Shown here: positions 22,804-28,679 of the stretch, one piece after another
Position numbering within the stretch: the first letter of the stretch is position 1
How the letters are laid out: the number at the start of each line of letters is the position of its first letter
Assembly (NCBI GenBank): GCA_050694275.1
Contig: JBOGXF010000130.1
Coordinates: forward strand, 1-57,166
Reading direction: 5' to 3'
DNA: 57,166 bases
From: JBOGXF01 sp050694275
GTDB lineage: Bacteria; Actinomycetota; CADDZG01; WHSQ01
Made by a program: the position numbers and the translations under genes
The notes under the pieces: generated by a model
Databases searched by the model: none
What the model was told of the DNA's origin: nothing
Seen by the model: the letters and a program-made list of their open reading frames with translations, nothing else

Positions 22804-23363
22804 GCGTTCGGCGAGAGCTGCGCTTCCATGTCCTCGATCGCCTCCGCGTCCGGCATGAAGTCCGACAGCGGAGGGAGATCGTCGGTCGATCTCAGGCCCA
22901 TACGCTCGAGGAAGGAATCGCTAACGGTGAACAGCACGGGCGAACCGGGGCCGGAGTCGTGTCCCGACTCGGCGATGAGACCCCTCTGCAGGAGGGTCTT
23001 GACCACGCCGTCGGAGTCGATTCCCCTGACCTCGGCGATCTGAGAGCGTGACACCGGTCCCCGGTAAGCGACGATCGCCAGCACCTCGAGCGCGGGGCCG
23101 GTGAGCCGTGCGTGCGTGTGACTGAGGACGAAGCGCTCGAGCCACGGGGCGCAGTCGGGGCTCGTGTACAGGCGCCAGCCGCCCGCCACCTCGCGCAGGA
23201 CGAAGCCCCGATCCTCCTCTGCGTAGGCGGCGGCGAGATCGGACAGAAGCTCCTCGACGGCCGCCCGGGGACGTTCCAGGACCTCGCCGATGTGCGTCGC
23301 CGGGACGGGCTCGTCGGCGAGCAGCAGGATCGCCTCGATGACCTTGCGGTCCTGGACGGTCAC
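22800..23363 (-). CDS. scpB: Segregation and condensation protein B
   Basis: A 187-residue winged-helix subunit of the SMC condensin complex. Family segments are VIEAILLLADEPV at the start and ALEVLAIVAYRGPVSRSQIAEVRG in the second winged helix. GTG 23363 overlaps the scpA stop in a GTGA. The longer frame upstream to 23849 is read-through over scpA. With ScpA and SMC it helps compact and separate sister chromosomes. Confidence 0.94.
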   Translation of the reverse strand: MTVQDRKVIEAILLLADEPVPATHIGEVLERPRAAVEELLSDLAAAYAEEDRGFVLREVAGGWRLYTSPDCAPWLERFVLSHTHARLTGPALEVLAIVAYRGPVSRSQIAEVRGIDSDGVVKTLLQRGLIAESGHDSGPGSPVLFTVSDSFLERMGLRSTDDLPPLSDFMPDAEAIEDMEAQLSPNA

Positions 23364-24145
23364 CGCTCCCTCCCCGCATCGAGCGCGTACTCCTCGGCTT
23401 CGAGCAGGACGTCCTCGGCGGTGGCTTCGCCCGTCCACGTCGCCGTGATGTCGCCGAAGCGGGTCGCCTGGACGATCTCTACCGCCCCCGCCTTGAACAG
23501 CTCGAGCAGCGCCAAGAAGCGCACGATCACTTCCATCCTCTCGCCCGCATCCCCACACAGCTCCTCGAACGAGGCGCTCGCGCCTTTCAGCCGCTCGGCC
23601 AGCAGCAGGACGGCGTCTCGCACCGAGGCCCGGATGGGAGCGACGTGAGAAGTGTCGAGGGGCGGCATCGGAACGGGGGCGAGGACGTGCGCGGCAGCCG
23701 CGGCGAGATCGTCGACCGAGGTGCGAGCCAGCAGATCGGGGGCGAGGTCCACGAACGGCTCCTCGAGCGCCACGCTCCGCCCGTGCCAGGAGGCACCCAG
23801 CTCGAGCCCCGACTTGATCCACATGCCGGCCTCTCGGAACGTGGCGCACTCCGCCAGGCGCGCCAGCAGAAGATCGCGCTCTTCCAGCAGCAGCGGATCG
23901 AGATCCCCCTCGCCGCGCGTGGGGAGAAGACGCAGCGACTTGAGCTCTATCAGCGTCGCCGCCACCACGAGAAAGCCGGTCGTCGCCTCGAGATCGAGAT
24001 GATCCATGCGGGAGATCGCGGCGAGGTATTCGTCGGTGATGGCTGCCAGCGGGACGTCGTAGATGTCGACTCGCTGCCGCGTGATGAGATTCAGCAGCAG
24101 GTCGAGTGGCCCCTCGAACACGTCCAGCTTGACTTCGTATGCCAT
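23360..24145 (-). CDS. scpA: Segregation and condensation protein A
   Basis: A 261-residue kleisin that bridges the SMC heads. The start MAYEVKLDVFEGPLDLLLNL is typical, as is the second block YDVPLAAITDEYLAAI. The C-terminal winged-helix region (RFLALLELFKAGAVEIVQ) is intact. The upstream gap to trpS contains octamer array H, and parA lies about 3.5 kb upstream, so chromosome segregation genes are grouped here. The start is ATG 24145. Confidence 0.95.
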   Translation of the reverse strand: MAYEVKLDVFEGPLDLLLNLITRQRVDIYDVPLAAITDEYLAAISRMDHLDLEATTGFLVVAATLIELKSLRLLPTRGEGDLDPLLLEERDLLLARLAECATFREAGMWIKSGLELGASWHGRSVALEEPFVDLAPDLLARTSVDDLAAAAAHVLAPVPMPPLDTSHVAPIRASVRDAVLLLAERLKGASASFEELCGDAGERMEVIVRFLALLELFKAGAVEIVQATRFGDITATWTGEATAEDVLLEAEEYALDAGRER

Positions 24146-24158
24146 GAGCCCCGTCCGA

Positions 24159-24203
24159 TTGTCTATTTGTCTACTTGTTTACCGAGCGCTTGTTTACCGA
24201 GCG
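24159..24203. repeat. Octamer array H (3 units) and a 15-bp direct repeat
   Basis: Units TTGTCTAT TTGTCTAC TTGTTTAC at 24159-24182. The 15-mer CTTGTTTACCGAGCG then occurs twice head to tail, at 24174-24188 and 24189-24203. It lies between trpS and scpA. Confidence 0.8.
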
Positions 24204-24274
24204 CCCACCGGCGCCCCGCAAGCGTACTGTGCCGGCCCCTCGGCGCATCGGCTTTGCGGCCTTGATCACTTCCC

Positions 24275-25315
24275 TCACGGTGCCTGGAGACCGACCTTCT
24301 CACGCACGTCGGCCATGGTGGTTGCGGCGACTTCGGTCGCCCGCTTCGCTCCCACCGCCAGCAGCCTCTCGGTCTCACCCGGGTCGGCCTGCAGCTCCTC
24401 GTAGCGCTCTCGGATCGGGGCGAGCGCCTCGATCAGGACGTCGGTCAGCGCCTGCTTGAACTCCGCGTAGCCGGACGACCGAAAGCGCTCCTCGAGCGCC
24501 GGCACCGGGGTTCCCTGCAGCAGCGAGAAGATCGACAGGAGATTCGTGAGGGCCGGCTTGTCGGGACCGGAGACGACGTCTCGCCCCGAATCGGTGACCG
24601 CAGAACGGATCTTCTTGGCGATGACCTCGGGCGGGTCCACAAGCTGGATGCTCGACTGGGGCCGGCGCGCCGATTTGCTCATCTTCTGGGTCGGTTCGTC
24701 GAGCGCCATGATGCGGGCGCCGGTCGGCGGAATCCACGCCTCGGGCAGCACGAAGGTGGCCCCGAAGGAGGCGTTGAAGCGCCCGGCGAGGTCCCGCATG
24801 AGCTCGACGTGCTGCTTCTGATCCTCGCCCACGGGAACCCCGTGCGCCCGATAGAGCAGGACGTCCGCCGCCTGCAGCACCGGGTATGCGAAGAGGCCGA
24901 CCCCCACGGACTCCGACTGCCCGCGAGATTTCTCCTTGAACTGGATCATCCGGCGGAGCTCCCCCATGCGGGCGACGCAGGTGAGGATCCACGACAGCTC
25001 GGCATGAGCGGGGACGTGGGACTGAACGAAGAGCACCGAGCGGTCGGGGTCGATCCCGCACGCGATCAGCTCCGCCGCCTTGCCCAGCGTGTGAGCGCGG
25101 AGGCGGTGAGGGTCCCACGGGAGGGTCAGCGCGTGGAGATCGACGATGCAGAAGAAGGCTTCGTTGTGGGCTTGGAGCTCGACCCAGTTGCGGACCGCCC
25201 CCAGATAGTTTCCGAGGTGTGCCTCCCCGGTGGGCTGGATACCGCTGAACACCCGCTTGGTCGGCGATTCAATAAAGCTTTGGTTCAGGGTTAGCCTCCA
25301 TTTCGTCCGATCCAT
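24275..25315 (-). CDS. trpS: Tryptophanyl-tRNA synthetase
   Basis: A class I aminoacyl-tRNA synthetase of about 346 residues. The core starts KRVFSGIQPTG; the HIGH-like motif is GEAHLGN and the KMSKS motif is intact (TQKMSKSA). ATG 25315 is chosen because the longer frame to 25360 runs into the divergent M50 gene; no ribosome-binding site is obvious. The 35-bp divergent gap holds -10-like boxes for both genes (TATTGT here, TACAAT on the other strand). The M50-trpS-scpA-scpB grouping is common. Confidence 0.93.
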   Translation of the reverse strand: MDRTKWRLTLNQSFIESPTKRVFSGIQPTGEAHLGNYLGAVRNWVELQAHNEAFFCIVDLHALTLPWDPHRLRAHTLGKAAELIACGIDPDRSVLFVQSHVPAHAELSWILTCVARMGELRRMIQFKEKSRGQSESVGVGLFAYPVLQAADVLLYRAHGVPVGEDQKQHVELMRDLAGRFNASFGATFVLPEAWIPPTGARIMALDEPTQKMSKSARRPQSSIQLVDPPEVIAKKIRSAVTDSGRDVVSGPDKPALTNLLSIFSLLQGTPVPALEERFRSSGYAEFKQALTDVLIEALAPIRERYEELQADPGETERLLAVGAKRATEVAATTMADVREKVGLQAP

Positions 25316-25336
25316 GGCGCAACTGCGGGCGCCCCC

Positions 25337-25342
25337 TACAAT
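25337..25342 (+). promoter_or_regulatory. -10 box for a leaderless M50 protease mRNA
   Basis: TACAAT lies 8 nt before GTG 25351, with no ribosome-binding site between. On the other strand the overlapping TATTGT could serve trpS. Confidence 0.5.
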
Positions 25343-25350
25343 AGCCGCCC

Positions 25351-25998
25351 GTGAGTCCACTCGACCTGCTCCAGAGCGGCCAGATCCTCGCGTTCGTGCT
25401 TCTGGGGATAGCCATCATCGAAGCGATCGCCCTCCACGAGTATGCGCATGCGCTAGTGGCCGACATCCAGGGCGACCGTCTCCCGCGCGCCATGGGTCGC
25501 CTGAGCCTCAATCCCGTCCGTCACCTCGACCCGCTGGGGACGATCCTGATCTTCATCGTCGGCTTCGGCTGGGGCAAGCCGGTCGAGTTCCGCCCCCAGG
25601 CGTTCACGTCCCAGAGATTCGGATCCGCCCTCGTCGCCCTTGCCGGGCCGGGCATGAACCTCCTGCTGGCCTTTCTGGGGGCGCTTGTCTTCGGGGTGGT
25701 GCGGACGACGGTGCCGGAGTTCGTCCTCCAATTCCTGGTTCTGTTCGCTGCGATCAACGTCGTGCTCGCGGTCTTCAACCTCATCCCCATTCCCCCGCTC
25801 GACGGCTCCCGCCTCCTGACGATTTTCCTGCCACCCAACAAGCAGCAGATCATCTTCTTCCTCGACCGCTACGGCTTTCTTATCCTTCTCGCACTGCTGT
25901 TCTTCGGCCGCGCCGCGTTCCTCTTCCCGGTCATCGAATGGGCGACCCACGCGATCTTCTCCCTGGCCGGCAGTAGTGACTTGTTTACTAATCCATAA
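25351..25998 (+). CDS. M50 family membrane metalloprotease (site-2 protease-like)
   Basis: A 215-residue intramembrane zinc protease. The zinc motif HEYAH is near residue 29 and the second motif, NLIPIPPLDGSR, near residue 140. Six hydrophobic segments are predicted. The short form without a PDZ domain is often found next to trpS and scpA; its substrate is unknown. The start GTG 25351 follows a TACAAT box. The last codons and the stop TAA (25996-25998) lie in octamer array I. It is the only plus-strand gene between about 1.4 and 45.9 kb. Confidence 0.92.
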   Translation: MSPLDLLQSGQILAFVLLGIAIIEAIALHEYAHALVADIQGDRLPRAMGRLSLNPVRHLDPLGTILIFIVGFGWGKPVEFRPQAFTSQRFGSALVALAGPGMNLLLAFLGALVFGVVRTTVPEFVLQFLVLFAAINVVLAVFNLIPIPPLDGSRLLTIFLPPNKQQIIFFLDRYGFLILLALLFFGRAAFLFPVIEWATHAIFSLAGSSDLFTNP

Positions 25999-26004
25999 AT
26001 CTCT
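25973..26004. repeat. Octamer array I (4 units)
   Basis: Units GTAGTGAC TTGTTTAC TAATCCAT AAATCTCT, covering the M50 stop codon. Confidence 0.65.
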
Positions 26005-26040
26005 AACCGCCATCCGCCAGGGCACATATGTTCGATCTCT

Positions 26041-26080
26041 CCAGCGACTTATATACAAGTCGCTAAGTCAATAAGGCTCC
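26041..26080. repeat. Octamer array J (5 units)
   Basis: Units CCAGCGAC TTATATAC AAGTCGCT AAGTCAAT AAGGCTCC. Confidence 0.65.
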
Positions 26081-26158
26081 CATCTGCCCCAGCTCGCTCC
26101 GGCCTTTGGGCCCCGCGAACGCCCCACCCCGGATTCTCCCGCACCCCAATCTCGCCGG

Positions 26159-26179
26159 CCCCCGCGCCCCCCCCGCCCC
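26159..26179 (-). other. G-quadruplex candidate on the minus strand
   Basis: C-runs of 5, 8 and 4 at 26159-26163, 26167-26174 and 26176-26179 give G-tracts on the minus strand that can supply four runs of three or more. The surrounding 26090-26300 is strongly C-rich on the plus strand. Confidence 0.4.
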
Positions 26180-26337
26180 GACCTTCCTCTGATGGATCCG
26201 CCCCGCCGGGCTCCGGCCTGGTGACCCTCGCGCCGGGACACCCTCGCCCGTCCCCCGCGCCCCACCCGCCACTCTCCGGCGCGGTTCCCTGCCAGATCGT
26301 CTCCCCGGCGAGGCGCGGTCTCCTCGAGCGCGAGGAA

Positions 26338-26362
26338 AACCCTAGGCTTCAACCGTAGGGTT
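26338..26362. repeat. TAGGGTTA motif copy 1, inverted repeat
   Basis: AACCCTA (26338-26344) and TAGGGTT (26356-26362) form a perfect 7-bp inverted repeat with an 11-nt loop. Copies of the right arm occur at 26897 and 27292. Confidence 0.6.
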
Positions 26363-26469
26363 AGTCTGTCTGGACCGTTCCTCGCTCAGTCCCGACCCCC
26401 GAAACGTTCGCTCGCGGATCCCACCGCGCATGCGCACCCGGCCTCTGCTCGGTTCCCCCGCCCTCACAC

Positions 26470-26517
26470 ATGTCTATAAGGTGACAAATCTCCTTACCTC
26501 CAAGGCGACTAATGAAC
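26470..26517. repeat. Octamer array K (6 units)
   Basis: Units ATGTCTAT AAGGTGAC AAATCTCC TTACCTCC AAGGCGAC TAATGAAC. Confidence 0.7.
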
Positions 26518-26551
26518 TCGCCGTCACGGGCGCAAGGAGCGCCTCCGGGTC

Positions 26552-26599
26552 TCGTCGATCAATACCCTTATCTACAAATCGCCATGACGACTAATCGTC
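26552..26599. repeat. Octamer array L (6 units)
   Basis: Units TCGTCGAT CAATACCC TTATCTAC AAATCGCC ATGACGAC TAATCGTC. TTATCTAC starts 98 bp after the first unit of array K. Confidence 0.7.
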
Positions 26600-26695
26600 A
26601 GACTTGCCCACCGGATGCCCCGAAGAGCCCCTACACGCTCGGCCCTCCCCACAATCCTTGCGACGACCTTCTCCTCCCCCAGCTCGGTACGAAAC

Positions 26696-26779
26696 GAGGT
26701 CATTCCAAAAGGCTCAAGCTAGACTTGAGCGTCATGTTGACGCCCACCTCCCTAAGGTATCTCCCTCGCGCCTGATACC
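26696..26779. ncRNA. Cluster of perfect hairpins, possible structured RNA
   Basis: GAGGT (26696-26700) and ACCTC (26746-26750) enclose two perfect stems: GCTCAAG/CTTGAGC (26712-26730) and GCGTCA/TGACGC (26729-26743). A third stem, GGTATC/GATACC, lies at 26756-26779. The first two share two bases, so they may be alternatives. Confidence 0.35.
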
Positions 26780-26886
26780 GGCCCTGAGACGGCGATCGCC
26801 TCACGACCACGTTTCGCCTTCCACGCGCTTCGAGCCGCCGCTTTTCGTTCTGTGGGCAGCGATCAGGGGGGTGGAGTCAAGGCCAA

Positions 26887-26904
26887 GCCTTTACTGTAGG
26901 GTTA
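26887..26904. repeat. TAGGGTTA motif copy 2
   Basis: GCCTTTACTGTAGGGTTA resembles copy 1 and copy 3. TAGGGT would also pass as an actinobacterial -10 box. Confidence 0.5.
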
Positions 26905-27013
26905 GACCTTCAGGCTTTCCACGAGCTCCTCACGGTCCCCCAGCCCGGCTCGCGGTGGACGCCCGCGCCCGAGCTACACCACGGTGATCGAGAGGTGAGC
27001 AGCCAGCATCCAT

Positions 27014-27069
27014 GTATCGTCATATCGATAAGGTGACAGATAGACTTGGAGCCAAGCCGACTACTCGAC
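27014..27069. repeat. Octamer array M (7 units)
   Basis: Units GTATCGTC ATATCGAT AAGGTGAC AGATAGAC TTGGAGCC AAGCCGAC TACTCGAC. From its second unit it parallels array K 552 bp upstream: AAGGTGAC is next, and AAGCCGAC/AAGGCGAC lies at +32 in both. Confidence 0.7.
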
Positions 27070-27103
27070 TTCCCCCTTCCGCAAGGAATTCGCCGTACGC
27101 CCG

Positions 27104-27151
27104 CCGCCTATAAGTCTTCTTGTTTACAAATATCCTTGATGATTAGGCGAC
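27104..27151. repeat. Octamer array N (6 units)
   Basis: Units CCGCCTAT AAGTCTTC TTGTTTAC AAATATCC TTGATGAT TAGGCGAC. TTGTTTAC starts 98 bp after the ATATCGAT unit of array M, the same spacing as K to L. Confidence 0.7.
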
Positions 27152-27183
27152 ACCGCGGGCCCACGGACGCACCCCGGACGGGC

Positions 27184-27243
27184 GCCTGCCGATCTCCGGG
27201 GCAGGCCGCGCCCGGTGGGTTGGCGCCGGACAACCCCGGCGCC
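27184..27243 (-). terminator. Two strong GC hairpins downstream of the RHH gene
   Basis: GCCTGCC (27184-27190) pairs with GGCAGGC (27200-27206), and GGCGCCGG (27222-27229) with CCGGCGCC (27236-27243). They lie 80-140 bp after the stop of the minus-strand RHH gene, so could end the parA transcript. There is no U-tract. Confidence 0.4.
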
Positions 27244-27282
27244 CGCTTGGTCACCGGGAACGAGTGCGCGACAAAGAACCAA

Positions 27283-27299
27283 CCTCTACGGTAGGGTTA
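27283..27299. repeat. TAGGGTTA motif copy 3
   Basis: CCTCTACGGTAGGGTTA, 24 bp from the end of the RHH gene. Confidence 0.5.
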
Positions 27300-27322
27300 C
27301 TTCTCCCGCGAGCGAGTATCGA

Positions 27323-27697
27323 TCAGTCCGACAGTCGCCGGAACAGCACCGAGTCCTCTCCCCGCGCATCGAAGTCCTCGAGCACGTACGACAGGGCGGC
27401 CCGCACGATGCGGCCCCGGTCGGCCGCGATCCCGTGGCCCGCACGAAGCTTGAGGCGGGCCTCCTCGAGCGCCATGAGATCATCTCCGGTGCAGTAGAAG
27501 GTGACCTTCTCGTCGTGCTTTGGAGCCTTCCTCTCCTGCGTTTCCGCAGGTGGAGACGTACTAGCTACTTGTAGCTTTGTCGACTTGGCGCTTTGTTGAC
27601 GATCTTCTTCCGGCTCGGTCCGAGCCTCCCGAGAACGCTCGGATACGGTCCGGCGGAAGAGCTCGTCAGCGCCCGGCAGACTTGCGCGACGCGACAC
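27323..27697 (-). CDS. Ribbon-helix-helix-like protein, putative ParA partner
   Basis: A 124-residue protein. The first 60 residues are charged and probably flexible. The rest fits a ribbon-helix-helix fold: strand KVTFYCT (64-70), helix 1 about 71-87 (DDLMALEEARLKL), and helix 2 about 93-110 (DRGRIVRAALSYVLEDF). GTG 27697 has a perfect AGGAGGTGA 6-9 nt upstream and overlaps parA by 32 bp, so the two are translated together. Plasmid ParF/ParG and delta/omega systems have the same design: ParA plus a small RHH protein with a mobile N-terminal tail. Octamer array O lies within its coding sequence (residues 33-46). RHH fold and partner role are inferred; it may bind the octamer arrays. Confidence 0.7.
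   Translation of the reverse strand: MSRRASLPGADELFRRTVSERSREARTEPEEDRQQSAKSTKLQVASTSPPAETQERKAPKHDEKVTFYCTGDDLMALEEARLKLRAGHGIAADRGRIVRAALSYVLEDFDARGEDSVLFRRLSD
27561..27600. repeat. Octamer array O (5 units) inside the RHH gene
   Basis: Units CTAGCTAC TTGTAGCT TTGTCGAC TTGGCGCT TTGTTGAC. It encodes about residues 33-46, in the part predicted to be flexible. Confidence 0.6.
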
Positions 27698-28559
27698 GTT
27701 CCATCACCTCCTTGGCGAGCTGGCGATACGCGAGTGCGCCGGGCGAGGTCGGCGCATAGGACAGGATGGGCTCCCCCGCCACCGGAGCCTCGGCGAAACG
27801 CACCGTCTTCCGGACAATGGTGTCGAACAGGTTCCGCCCGAACGCCTCCTGCACCCGGGCAAGCACCTCCTTGCCGTGGAGCGTCCGCCCATCGAACATG
27901 GTCGCGAGAATCCCATCGATGTGAAGTCGAGGGTTGAGCCGGTCGCGAATCCGCTCGATCGAGTCCATCAGGAGCGCCATGCCCCTGAGGGCGTAGTACT
28001 CGCATTCGAGCGGGATGATCACGCCGTCGGCGGCGGTGAGGCCGTTGATCGTCAACAGGCCGAGCGAGGGCGGGCAGTCGATAAGTATGAAGTCGTAGTT
28101 GACCCTTAGAGGTGCGAGGACCCTCAGCAGCGACTGCTCGCGGGCGACCTCCTGGACGAGCATGAGCTCCGCCGCGGCGAGGTCGATGTTGGACGGCATC
28201 AGCGAGAGGTTCGGGAAGGTGGTCTTGTGGATCACTTCCTCGACGTCACACGAGCGGTCGAGGAGGGCGTTGTAGATGGAGATGTCCACCGAGCTCGGCT
28301 CGAGGCCGAGGCCGATGGCGCACGCACCCTGGGGATCGAAGTCCACCACCAGGACCTTCTGGTCGAGCTCGGCCAGGGCGGCTCCGAGATTGATGACCGT
28401 GGTCGTCTTGCCGACCCCACCCTTCTGGTTGGCGAAGGCGATGATCCGTCCCGTCTGAGCGTGGTCCTCGGGCAGGAGCTCCTGGCCTCGGTCGCCGGAA
28501 CCCTCGGAGGTCACCGCCCCGGCCCCGGCGGCGTCCGTCGCCTGCAACCCCTCTTCCAT
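27666..28559 (-). CDS. parA: ParA-family partition ATPase
   Basis: A 297-residue Walker-type ATPase. The deviant Walker A is KGGVGKTTT (46-54), followed by VLVVDFDPQGACAIGLGL, and Walker B is DFILIDCPPSLG. It matches Rv1708 in synteny with scpA, scpB and xerD. ATG 28559 has GGGAGG just upstream; a longer frame to 28646 runs through octamer array P and lacks conservation signals. No parB gene is in this window. The downstream overlapping RHH gene is a more likely partner. It probably acts on the nucleoid in chromosome segregation. Confidence 0.92.
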   Translation of the reverse strand: MEEGLQATDAAGAGAVTSEGSGDRGQELLPEDHAQTGRIIAFANQKGGVGKTTTVINLGAALAELDQKVLVVDFDPQGACAIGLGLEPSSVDISIYNALLDRSCDVEEVIHKTTFPNLSLMPSNIDLAAAELMLVQEVAREQSLLRVLAPLRVNYDFILIDCPPSLGLLTINGLTAADGVIIPLECEYYALRGMALLMDSIERIRDRLNPRLHIDGILATMFDGRTLHGKEVLARVQEAFGRNLFDTIVRKTVRFAEAPVAGEPILSYAPTSPGALAYRQLAKEVMERVASRKSAGR

Positions 28560-28578
28560 CCCGCCTCCCGCGCTGACG

Positions 28579-28618
28579 TAGGGCACTTGTCGACAAATCG
28601 CTATGTCGCCAGGCGGAC
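28579..28618. repeat. Octamer array P (5 units) upstream of parA
   Basis: Units TAGGGCAC TTGTCGAC AAATCGCT ATGTCGCC AGGCGGAC. It lies 20-60 bp upstream of the parA start, the expected place for an autoregulatory operator. Confidence 0.65.
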
Positions 28619-28679
28619 TGTACACGGTCGGGCGATGCGCGCACAAGGGCCTCGGGGCCAGAGAGGCGGTTGCCGGGTG

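Larger units (their letters stand above)
25999..27322. other. 1.3 kb repeat-rich intergenic region beside the parA-RHH genes
   Basis: No convincing gene: the open frames lack family features and are interrupted by repeats. It holds most of array I, arrays J, K, L, M and N, three TAGGGTTA motifs, a C-rich tract, and several hairpins. Arrays K and L are repeated as M and N exactly 552 bp downstream, so part of the region looks like a diverged tandem duplication. It lies between the M50 gene and the end of the RHH gene. Proposed here as the centromere-like region of the ParA-RHH pair. Confidence 0.55.

Noticed and set aside
26063..26352. Minus-strand Gly/Arg-rich small protein in the gap
   Set aside because: Its composition reflects the C-rich strand bias, and it has no start signal or motif.
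25999..27322. Classic ParB-type parS site or replication origin
   Set aside because: No TGTTTCACGTGAAACA-like palindrome, no DnaA-box cluster and no dnaA or parB gene seen in the window.
7577..28618. CRISPR arrays
   Set aside because: Units are 8 bp, contiguous and degenerate, with no spacers and no cas genes.
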